From: Janthinobacterium sp.
GTDB lineage: Bacteria > Pseudomonadota > Gammaproteobacteria > Burkholderiales > Chitinibacteraceae
DNA length: 50,088 nucleotides
Assembly: GCA_025360045.1 (NCBI GenBank)
Contig: JANYCY010000001.1
Span: forward strand, 1-50,088
Direction: 5' to 3'
The notes under the pieces are model-generated. The model worked only from the letters and a program-made list of their open reading frames with translations. It did not search any database and was not told the origin of the DNA. Positions within the stretch are counted from its first letter, which is position 1. Every line of letters starts with the position of its first letter. The translations under genes were made by a program, and so were the position numbers. Positions 33,831 through 42,400 of this stretch are shown here, piece after piece.

Positions 33831-34027
33831 GATACTCGTGTCGCGGCTTCAAGGGAAATTTAAGTCCTGTGCCACGAGCAACGATATAAATCCAGTTTAC
33901 GGTGTTCTGAAGCACTGAAAAACGCACAGCTAATAACATTTTAAAAAATATGTTTTTCTCCGTGGCCCTCCGTGTTCTCCTTTTCCTCCGTGGTTAAAGA
34001 TTTGGGTTTTCTCTGTGTCTCCAGACC

Positions 34028-37000
34028 TTAGGTTTTTGCCGCCACTCCCATCAGCGCAACTTCAATATCATCCAGCAATTCCATACTTGGTCGGCTGAAG
34101 TACACGCCGTTTTGCCCGTCTTGTTTTCCTAGCCCGCGCATAAACAGGTAGTACACGCCACCGAATTGATCGTCGCTAAACTGCGGCAAGCGCTGGCGCA
34201 GGAAGCGGCGTACTGCCGCTGAATAAATCAGGTATTGCAGATAATAGTGGTGCTGGGCCATGGCGGGGATGAGCAGGGTGGGGGCGTAGTCGGCCACGCT
34301 ATTGCCTAGCCAATTGCTTTTGTAATCGAGCACGTAATAGGCGTTTTCGGAAACAAACACCAGATCGATAAAGCCTCTTAAAAAGCCGTTGATATGGAAG
34401 AAATCTAGCGTGCTGGCGGCGGCTCGAAATTCGATAGGCAGCGATGGATGTTGCAGCGCTGCAATCAGGCGTTCCGGCTGGCAGTGGCTTACGCTATAGG
34501 TGAATTCCATTTCTGCCACGCGGTTTTTGGGCGGGATGCTGGCTAAGGTCAGCTCCTTGCCATCGAGCCGCGCAGATACGGTGTCTCTCACCATTTGGCT
34601 GACGATTTCTAGCCAGTGCTCTGGAATGCCATGGTGCTCTAGGGCTTTGGCCGTGGTGGTGATCAGCGTGTCCGCATCTAGCCAATCCCATTCTTCTAAA
34701 ATGGCGTGCAGGCAAGTACCGGCCACGGTGGCGGCGGCTTCTCTTTCTGGGAAGCTAAATACTGAGCGGCCTTCTGGCGCTGTGGATGAATCGGCTTCCG
34801 GCGCATTACTGGCGCTATCCCTATCTGGCCCTTCAGAATGATTGTGCGCGGTCATGCCAGAAAAGCTGGCGACTCGCCATGTGGGGTAGAGCTTTTTGCC
34901 GAGGTAGGGCTTAAATATTAGCGGCTCGGCAGGGGCGGTTTTCAGGCCGGTGCGCGCACCGCTGGGGGCATCGTGCAGGGCAAATACCTCGGGGCTTTGC
35001 TCACACATTGCCGTAATTTCGCTCAGCAGCGTTGCATGATCGTAAGCTTTTAGATGCTCTTTTTGCGCTTCCAACACATCGTCATGCTCACCGCTGAGGG
35101 GATGTAGCAGCCAAGCCATGGCCGATTGCGATAGGCCGTCGCTAATCGCATAGCCTCGGCCATCTTTCAGGCCGATATTGCCCCAGACGATATAGCAGCG
35201 ATTCCTTGCTCGGGTCAGGCCCACGTAAAGCAGGCGCAGTTTTTCTTCAAAGGCTTCCCGCTTGGCGCTGTCTTTATGCTCATCAAAATCTTCGCTGCCT
35301 AAATCCAGCCACGCTTTATCGTTTTGATGATAACGCACCGCCTCGGTGTGCTTGCCCAGCAGGCGGCCATCCCATAAAAATGGGCAGAACACGATGGGAT
35401 ATTCAAGGCCCTTGCTGGCGTGCAGGGTAACGATGCGCACGCGGTCTTCATCGCTTTCTAGGCGCAATAGGGCTTCATCGCCTGCGTTTTTATTTTGGCG
35501 GCTAAACCATGCCAAGTGCTGCTCTAAGCCGGTGGCTTTGTGCGCTTGTAATAGCTCGGCCAGCTGTAATAGATTAGTCAGCCGCCGCTCGCCATCACTC
35601 AAAGAAAGTAAGCGTTGCGCTACATTGCGCCCATCCAAACCTTGGTATTCCAGCCACTCTCTAAACATCGGGATTAAACCCTGCGTTTGCCAGAGTTTTT
35701 TCCAGTGGGCAAAGGCGTCGGCAATCTGGTCCCAGCCGTTGATTTCTAGGCGCAGCAGGGTGGCGGCATTGTTGCCTAGTAGAGTACTAATCAGCGCGGC
35801 GCGTACCAGACCTTGCTTGGCGGGCTCGCTAATGGCGGCGAGCACGGTATAAAGCTCGACGGCCTCTTGCGATTCCCAAACGCTATCCCTCACCCGCAGC
35901 ACGCTAGGCACGCCCAGCTGGGTGAGCGCATCCTGCATGGCTTTGGCCCGGAAACGATCGGGTACCAGCACGGCCATATCGCCGCCCGAGAGTGGCTTAT
36001 CTGCTAACTTGGCTTTGCCTTCCCCTGCCAAACGCAGCAGCCTTTCGATCTCTTGCGCGGTGATTTGGGCGGCGAGGTGATTGGCGGTTTCCTTGGGCCA
36101 ACTGATTTGCACGCCTTTTTCTGAGACGCCTTCAGGCTCGGGCAAAAATTGGAAGCGAAAAGGGGCGCTTTTTCCTTCAGCAGCAGCAGGCGTGTCATTC
36201 TCGCCATCAACCATCAATTCTGGCCGGGGTTTACTCGCAGCTTTTACGGCGCTAAAGCTAACATGCGGGTCTACAAAAGCCTCGCTAGGCCGCTCAAACA
36301 GGGTATTTACTGCGGTGACTAAAGCGGGCACCGAGCGCTGATTGGTGTCCAAGCTTTCCTTGGCATCGACCAAGGCTTCGGCTTGGTGATAGGCGTGAAT
36401 ATCTGCGCCGCGAAAGCTATAAATCGCCTGCTTTGGGTCGCCAACCAAAAACAGCGGCGTGCTGCCATCTGCAAACACGCGCGAGAAAATATCGTACTGA
36501 ATGCCGTCGGTATCCTGAAACTCATCAATCAGCGCGGCCTTGTAGCGGCGGCGCATGGCTATGGCTAAGCGCTCACCGCCTTCCGCAGTCAGGCCTTGCC
36601 ATACGCGCAGCAACAGATCGTTAAAAGATAATTGCTGACGGCGGGCTAGGCGCTCGGGCAGCTCGATATCGCAGCGGCGGCGCAGCTCGGCCAGGCCTTG
36701 CTTTTGCCGCAACTGGCAAGCTGTGCTGAGATCATTAATTAAGCTGGCCAGCAATTCCACGGCCTCAAAAAAAGCGTGCTCAGGTGGCGTTTTGCCCTTG
36801 GCTGTGCCGCTGATGAGCTTACTGCTGCTGAGTTTGATCAGCTCCTTGCTGTCGATATCCTGCCAGCCGCCATTGCCCGCGATATGGTCATCGATCAGCA
36901 AAAAGACTTTTTCTAATTGCTCTGGCTTATAGCTAGTTTGCTTTAAGGCTTTGCTGGCAGACAGCCCCAGCAACATTTCCTTAATGACGGCTGAATGCTC

Positions 37001-37681
37001 ACTCCAAAGCTGGCGGTAGTTCTCGAAAGCAGCGGGTAGTGCGGCGCTCAATTCTGCGGTATCGGCAGCGACTCCCAGCTCTACGGTATGCAGCAGCGGT
37101 TGGCCTAAATGGCCGTAGACCACCCGCAGCCATTCTTCTGGGCTGGCTTTGCTTTTGAGTAGGTATTCGGTGTAAACCGCGTCGGCGGGGTAGACCTGCT
37201 CGCGCCAAAAATCTGCGGCAATTTCATCCAGCACCGGCCCGGTATCACTGAGGATTTCCATACCAAAATCAGCGCCGCTTTCAAAGGCTGATTGGATAAG
37301 CACCCGCTGGCAAAAAGCGTGAATGGTATGAATCGCCGCCTCGTCCAAGCTGGCAATGGCGCGTTGCAAGCGGCGCATTACCTCGGTTCGCCGCTCTGCA
37401 TGCTGGATTAATAGCTGCTCACAAAACGGATCAAGCGCTTCTTCCCCTTCGAAAGATTCCAACACCTCGGCGAGCCGCCCACGGATGCGATCGCGCAGCT
37501 CGGCGGTAGCGGCTTCGGTAAAGGTCACCACCAAAATCTCTGGCACTTTTAAGCCGTGCTCAATCACCAGCCTTGTATATAAACCCGTAATCGTCCAAGT
37601 CTTCCCCGTGCCCGCGCTGGCCTCGATCATATGCGGGCCAGCCAATGGCATCTCAAACAGATTTAGGGGGCGAAGATTCAT
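34028..37681 (-). CDS. recB: Exodeoxyribonuclease V beta subunit RecB
   Basis: A 1217-residue UvrD-like 3'-5' helicase with a C-terminal nuclease domain, the catalytic core of RecBCD. Walker A ASAGTGKT is at residues 21-28, VVTFTEAATAELRDRI near 55, ALIDEFQDTD near 385, and HASKGLEYPIVF near 750. The nuclease is intact: Asp1106 in FIDLVF and Asp1119/Lys1121 in LDYKSN. The start MNLRPLNLFEMPLAGPHMIEA is typical. recC, usually just upstream, is replaced here by a repeat cluster and a DUF559 fragment, so RecC must be encoded elsewhere if the complex is functional. Confidence 0.94.
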   Translation of the reverse strand: MNLRPLNLFEMPLAGPHMIEASAGTGKTWTITGLYTRLVIEHGLKVPEILVVTFTEAATAELRDRIRGRLAEVLESFEGEEALDPFCEQLLIQHAERRTEVMRRLQRAIASLDEAAIHTIHAFCQRVLIQSAFESGADFGMEILSDTGPVLDEIAADFWREQVYPADAVYTEYLLKSKASPEEWLRVVYGHLGQPLLHTVELGVAADTAELSAALPAAFENYRQLWSEHSAVIKEMLLGLSASKALKQTSYKPEQLEKVFLLIDDHIAGNGGWQDIDSKELIKLSSSKLISGTAKGKTPPEHAFFEAVELLASLINDLSTACQLRQKQGLAELRRRCDIELPERLARRQQLSFNDLLLRVWQGLTAEGGERLAIAMRRRYKAALIDEFQDTDGIQYDIFSRVFADGSTPLFLVGDPKQAIYSFRGADIHAYHQAEALVDAKESLDTNQRSVPALVTAVNTLFERPSEAFVDPHVSFSAVKAASKPRPELMVDGENDTPAAAEGKSAPFRFQFLPEPEGVSEKGVQISWPKETANHLAAQITAQEIERLLRLAGEGKAKLADKPLSGGDMAVLVPDRFRAKAMQDALTQLGVPSVLRVRDSVWESQEAVELYTVLAAISEPAKQGLVRAALISTLLGNNAATLLRLEINGWDQIADAFAHWKKLWQTQGLIPMFREWLEYQGLDGRNVAQRLLSLSDGERRLTNLLQLAELLQAHKATGLEQHLAWFSRQNKNAGDEALLRLESDEDRVRIVTLHASKGLEYPIVFCPFLWDGRLLGKHTEAVRYHQNDKAWLDLGSEDFDEHKDSAKREAFEEKLRLLYVGLTRARNRCYIVWGNIGLKDGRGYAISDGLSQSAMAWLLHPLSGEHDDVLEAQKEHLKAYDHATLLSEITAMCEQSPEVFALHDAPSGARTGLKTAPAEPLIFKPYLGKKLYPTWRVASFSGMTAHNHSEGPDRDSASNAPEADSSTAPEGRSVFSFPEREAAATVAGTCLHAILEEWDWLDADTLITTTAKALEHHGIPEHWLEIVSQMVRDTVSARLDGKELTLASIPPKNRVAEMEFTYSVSHCQPERLIAALQHPSLPIEFRAAASTLDFFHINGFLRGFIDLVFVSENAYYVLDYKSNWLGNSVADYAPTLLIPAMAQHHYYLQYLIYSAAVRRFLRQRLPQFSDDQFGGVYYLFMRGLGKQDGQNGVYFSRPSMELLDDIEVALMGVAAKT

Positions 37682-37790
37682 GGCATTCCAGAAGGGGCGG
37701 GATGGGCGGTAGGGGGATTATAAAGGCTCAGCCTGACTTGGTGATGGAGCTGGGTAATATCTTTGGGCAATATAACGACAGTTGAAAGGC

Positions 37791-37830
37791 AAATCCCCCC
37801 TTGCCCCCCTTTTTCAAAGGGGGGTAAAAC
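37791..37830. repeat. CCCCCTTT/AAAGGGGG palindromic repeat (recB upstream)
   Basis: A hairpin-forming unit (cccccctttttcaaagggggg in two parts) preceded by aaatccccccttg. It is one of five copies between recB and the AlkD-like gene; the copies at 37932 and 38588 have the opposite orientation. Confidence 0.8.
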
Positions 37831-37931
37831 CTAGCTCTATGGGGATAAGATTGATTTCACTTTTCTTTTTTAAAATTTTGGATAGAACCCAACCCTATCT
37901 ACTTGACCACTACAATTAATAATATTGATTT

Positions 37932-37970
37932 CATCCCCCCCTTTGAAAAAGGGGGGCTAGGGGGGATTTT
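37932..37970. repeat. CCCCCTTT/AAAGGGGG palindromic repeat at the 5' end of the DUF559 gene
   Basis: The hairpin ccccccctttgaaaaagggg (and two further G) is followed by ctaggggggatttt, which runs directly into the likely TTG start of the DUF559 frame. The repeat at 38322 is its inverted partner on the other side of that gene. Confidence 0.8.
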
Positions 37971-38365
37971 GCAACCTTATAAATCAGGCCTGAAACCATT
38001 TTCCCAAGAATTGCGCAAGCATATGACCGATGCGGAACAATTGCTTTGGTCAAGGCTGCGCCGCAAACAGTTGCTAGGTGTGCAGTTTTATCGGCAGAAA
38101 CCTTTGGCGGGTTTTATTGTGGATTTTTACTCTGCGGCGGCCAGTCTAGTGATTGAGCTTGACGGATCTCAGCATTTTGAAGAGGTGCATCAGATCCATG
38201 ATAAGGAAAGAGATCAGGTGTTGGCGGCAATGGGCTTGCAGGTATTGCGATTTGGATAACCGGCAGGTTTTACAAGAAATAGACGAAGTTATGCAGGTGA
38301 TTTTTGATACGGTTGAAAAACAAATCCCCCCTTGCCCCCCTTTTTCAAAGGGGGGTAAAAGCTAG
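37969..38365 (+). pseudogene. DUF559 endonuclease-like protein, frameshifted near its C-terminus
   Basis: The protein matches the DUF559 family (Vsr/restriction-endonuclease-like fold). The core LRKHMTDAEQLLWSRLRRKQ, then GVQFYRQKPLAGFIVDFY and LVIELDGSQHFEE, is complete. The frame opens upstream of 37969, but those codons are repeat sequence; a TTG at 37969 (MQPYKSGLKPF) fits the family start, and ATG 38023 is another option. After VLRFG the frame stops at 38259, while the +1 frame continues DNRQVLQEIDEVMQVIF, the usual ending, to a stop at 38365. One extra G near 38254 would explain this. It may be a true frameshift or an assembly error. Inverted repeats flank it on both sides, as commonly seen for DUF559 genes. 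Confidence 0.75.
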
Positions 38366-38488
38366 GGCTAGCAAATGCTCAAATTGATTCAGTTCTTTTT
38401 AAAGGTAGATATTGATTCAATTGGCGTGAGTACTTCAAGAATTCAGAATGATGTTATTCCCCCTTTTTACAAAGAGGGTAAAACCTAG
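38322..38488. repeat. Two CCCCCTTT/AAAGGGGG repeats downstream of the DUF559 gene
   Basis: One full unit (aaatccccccttgcccccct, then ttttcaaaggggggtaaaa, 38322-38360) and one diverged unit (attccccctttttacaaaga and gggtaaaacctag, 38456-38488). They alternate with a directly repeated 42-bp segment (38411-38452 and 38542-38583). Confidence 0.75.
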
Positions 38489-38583
38489 GGAAAAAACTGC
38501 TTAAATTGATTGATTTTTTTATTTTTAAAGGTGGAATAAATATTGATTCAATTGGCGTAAGTACTTCAAGAGTTCAGAATGAT
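38411..38583 (+). repeat. Direct repeat of a 42-bp segment, 131 bp apart
   Basis: The segment attgattcaattggcgtgag (38411 on) followed by tacttcaagaattcagaatgat recurs at 38542-38583 with two mismatches. Both copies are followed within a few bases by a CCCCC-type palindrome, so the whole unit appears to have been tandemly duplicated. No coding potential is seen. Confidence 0.8.
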
Positions 38584-38587
38584 ATTG

Positions 38588-38621
38588 TTCCCCCCTTTGA
38601 AAAAGGGGGGCTAGGGGGGAT
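38588..38621. repeat. CCCCCTTT/AAAGGGGG palindromic repeat before the AlkD-like gene
   Basis: The unit ttcccccctttgaaaaaggg (and three further G) followed by ctagggggga lies 46 bp upstream of the start of the AlkD-like gene. It has the same orientation as the copy at 37932. Confidence 0.8.
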
Positions 38622-38666
38622 TTGCAAGTAGATAAACCAGACCTGAAAAATAATTCAAGAGGCCTT

Positions 38667-39332
38667 ATGACTTCCTTTCAAGAAAATATCCATAGCGCGA
38701 TGCTGGCCATTGCTAATGATGCCGCCGCCATCGCCATGCGTGCTTATCAGCGCGATCAGTTTGAGTTTTTAGGCGTAGCTGCCCCCGCGCGGCGTGTCGC
38801 GACGATGCCTTTTATTAAAGCGCTACAGCCAAGTAGTGCCGAGGTTTTAATCGCCGAGGTGCAAGGTTTATGGAATTTGCCGCAGCGCGAATTCCAATAT
38901 ATCGCCGTGGATTTGCTGGCAAGGCATGTCAAGATTTTAACAGGTGCAGATATAGAAGCCTTACTTGGCTTAGCTCAGCAGAAATCCTGGTGGGATACGG
39001 TGGATGGCTTGGTGAAAGTAATTGGCGCGATTGCGAAAGCAGACAAAGCCCAGCAAAGCCAAATGGACGCCGCGCTGCTGCACCCTGATTTTTGGATTAG
39101 GCGCATTGCCATGCTGCATCAGCTGGGCTGGAAGGGTGAAACGGATCTTATCCGCTTACAAAACTACGCCAAGCAACTAGCCCCCGAAAGCGAGTTTTTT
39201 ATTAGGAAAGCCATAGGCTGGGCTCTCAGGGAATACGCATGGCACGATCCCGCCGCTATTCGAGTGTTCTTAGCTGAAATGGGCGATCAATTGTCGCCAC
39301 TCAGCCGCAGAGAGGCGGCTAAGCATTTGTAA
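38667..39332 (+). CDS. DNA alkylation repair protein (AlkD-like)
   Basis: A 221-residue all-helical protein of the DNA alkylation repair (HEAT-like) family, which includes the base-excision glycosylase AlkD. The conserved SWWDTVDGL near residue 123 and the LLHPDFWIRRIAMLHQLG and IRKAIGWALREYAWHDP segments are typical. I chose the ATG at 38667 because an AAGAGG ribosome binding site lies 6 bp upstream; the upstream codons of the longer frame are derived from the neighbouring repeat. Activity on alkylated bases is inferred from family. Confidence 0.88.
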   Translation: MTSFQENIHSAMLAIANDAAAIAMRAYQRDQFEFLGVAAPARRVATMPFIKALQPSSAEVLIAEVQGLWNLPQREFQYIAVDLLARHVKILTGADIEALLGLAQQKSWWDTVDGLVKVIGAIAKADKAQQSQMDAALLHPDFWIRRIAMLHQLGWKGETDLIRLQNYAKQLAPESEFFIRKAIGWALREYAWHDPAAIRVFLAEMGDQLSPLSRREAAKHL

Positions 39333-39481
39333 ATAGGTATTTGAGGCCATCATCGTCAGCGATATCACTTGAAGCTTTCAAGATATTTGGATTCCATTGT
39401 CATGGCGTGAAATATATAAATATGATTGAGGCAATATTTGGTTAGAATTCAGCCTTCTTTCGATGTCTATCAGATACTTAT

Positions 39482-42400
39482 ATGATTCTTCGCGGTCCTT
39501 TTCTTCCTGAACTTTTGCGTGCAGAAACGCTGGCTGATTTGCTAGAAAGCACGGCGCAGCGTATTCCTGATCATCCGGCCATTTATTGGCAAGATGAGGT
39601 GCTGAGCTATAGCGAGCTCAACCGCCGTGCGGATCTAGCCGCGCATCACTTAATTCAGTTTGGCGTAACAGCGGGGCAGATCGTTGGTCTTTGCCTGCCG
39701 CGTGGTGCTGCGCTATTGATTATGCAGGCGGCGATTGCCAAGGCTGGCGCGGCTTGGCTGCCGTTTGAGGCTGATACACCGCTTGATCGCATGCAGGTTT
39801 GCCTGATCGATGCGGCGGCGCTGCTCTTGATTGGCGATGGCGATTTGGCTGGCGTGGGTGTTCCGGTATTGAGTAGTGCGCAATTGTCTGCGCCGGTTGC
39901 GGGTGATTTGCTTCGCCGCCAAGGATTATTGCCTAGCCATCCGGCCTATGTGATTTATACCTCTGGATCAACTGGTAAGCCCAAGGGTGTGCCGATTAAT
40001 CAGGGCAGTATTTGCCATTTCTTGCGCAGCGAAAACTCAGTGTTGGGCGTACGTCAGGATGACAAGGTGTATCAGGGCTTCTCGTGCGCATTTGATATGT
40101 CGTTTGAAGAAATCTGGATCAGCTATTTGGTGGGTGCTTCCTTGTGGTTGGCCCCTAAAATCCTGACGGGCGATCCAGATGCTTTGCCTCGCGTCTTAAA
40201 CCAAGAAAAAGTCACCGTGCTGCACGCTGTGCCCACGCTGCTGGCGCTGTTTAGCCAAGAAGTACCTAGCTTACGGATTATTAATCTGGGCGGCGAGATG
40301 TGCCCAGAATCACTGGTCGAGCGCTGGGCTACCCCAGAGCGGCAGGTGTTTAATACTTACGGCCCTACCGAATGTACGGTATCGGCCAGCCTTGCCCAAT
40401 TACGCCGTGGCGAGCCAGTCACCATTGGTAAGCCGCTCCCCAATTACGGCCTTTTGGTACGCAGTGAAGATGGCCGCCTATTGCCGCAAGGTGAAACTGG
40501 CGAGCTGTGCATTATTGGCCCAGGCGTGGCAGATGGCTATTTGGGCCGCCCTGATTTAACCGCTGAAAAATTCTTCGACAATCCCTTTTCAAATCTCGAA
40601 GAATTCCCGCATGAGCGGCGTTTATACCGCACTGGCGATTTGGCGCGGATCGATGAAATAGGCCAAGTTCAATGCTTGGGTCGCACCGATGATCAAGTGA
40701 AAGTGCGCGGATTTCGGGTAGAGCTGGGCGAAATTGAAGCCTCCCTTTGCCAGATTGCAGGCGTAGGTACGGCAGCCGTTTTGCTGCGCGAGCTAGCAGG
40801 CATCGATCAACTGGTGGCTTTTGTGGTGGCAGAAAGCAGCGATGCGGCGGCTTTAAAAAACGAGCTAAAACGCAGCCTGCCGCCCTATATGATTCCTGCT
40901 CGCTTTGAATTTATGAGCGAAATACCAAGGCTGACGTCAGGAAAAATAGATAGAAAAACGCTGAAAGCCCGCGAGCTAATCATTCCTACGGGTAAAAATC
41001 TGGAAAGCGATGAGCCGGTTAGCGATGCAGAAAAAGCCTTATTTGCTGCGCTTACCACCCTGTTCCCCGGCCAAGCCTTACGCTTGGTTGATGATTTCTT
41101 TGGTGAGTTAGGCGGGCATTCCTTACTAGCGGCTCGATTAGTCTCTATTTTGCGGCGTAATCCGGCTTATGCCGGTATGACGGTGCAAGAGATTTACCAG
41201 AGTCGTACCTTACAAGTGATCGCTACTCGCTTGGATGCCTTGGCCCAGCAGCAGCCAGAGCAAGTAGAAATAGAGCCAATTCGTAAAGTACCTTTCTTAC
41301 GTCGGCTGCTTTGCGGCAGTGCGCAGCTGGCTAGCCTGCCATTTTTAATTGGCCTGCGTATGTTGCTATGGCTGGCGCCATTTTTTACCTATCACTTTAT
41401 GACGGGTGAAGAGGGTGACAGCTTAGGCGTGGCGGTTGGGGCGGCTATTTTGGTTTATTTGGGCAGCCTCTTATGCAGCTTTGCCATTGCCATCGCCGGT
41501 AAGTGGCTGATTTTAGGGCGGCTAAAGGCAGGGCGCTATTGCCTCTATGGGCTGACGTATTTCCGCTGGTGGCTGGTCGATCGCTTACAGGATATTTGCC
41601 CTCTGTATTTCTTAACGGGCTCGCCTTTGCAGTCGCTGTATCTACGTGCGCTTGGTGCCAAGGTTGGCAGCAACGTCGCCCTTGCTGCAATCAGCGTGCG
41701 TGCTTACGATTTGCTCAGTATTGCTGACGGGGCCAGCATTGGCGCTTCGGTCAATTTTGAAAATTTTAGAGTCGATGGTGATCATTGGGAAGTTGGGCCG
41801 ATTGCAATCGGCAAGGATGCATATATTGGCTCCTATACCGTCTTGCAATCCGATACGGTCGTGGCGGATTACGGCCGTTTAGAGGGCTTATCTGCCTTAT
41901 CCCGTGGGCAAAAAATTGCCGCCTCTGAGGTATGGAGTGGCTCGCCAGCAAGGCGCAGTGCGGAGGCGGTGCCAGAAATGCCTGCTCGCCCCGTGCGTAA
42001 TCCCGCTTTGCGTGGTTTACATGGTTTGGCCTATGCGGGTGGATCGGCCTTGGTCGCCATCTTGTTTTTTGTGCCGGTTTTCCCCAGCTTTTTGCTGATT
42101 GACTGGCTGGATGCGCATTGGTTTGATCTTACCGAGCAAGGCGTGGCGCTGCCCGAAGCCTTTATGTTTTATCTGATGCTGGCGCTGCCTGCCAGTGCGG
42201 TGCTGATTGTGCTGACACTGATCGGCTCTGCCGCTGTACGCTGGCTGCTGCTGCCGCGTAATCCACTTGGCAGCTGGCCCGTGTTTGGCCCCATGTATTA
42301 TCGCCGCTGGCTGACAAATCAAATTCAGGAATCCAGCCTTAATATCTTGCACGGCCTTTATGCCTCGGTTTACGCAGGCTGGTGGTATCGCCTGCTGGGA

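Larger units (their letters stand above)
33531..34016. repeat. CACAGAG-family palindrome split by two other repeats (copy 5)
   Basis: The left arm (33531-33587) reads cccaagtcttgaaacacagag and agagcacggagtttcacgg; the right arm (about 33952-34010) reads tttttctccgtggccctccg and tcctccgtggttaaagattt. About 365 bp lie between the arms and contain an ATTCCC-type repeat and a compound GTAGGGTGGGTTAGG repeat. The remaining spacer (33831-33950) shows nothing recognisable. This is the whole 549-bp gap between recB and the exonuclease gene. Confidence 0.72.
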
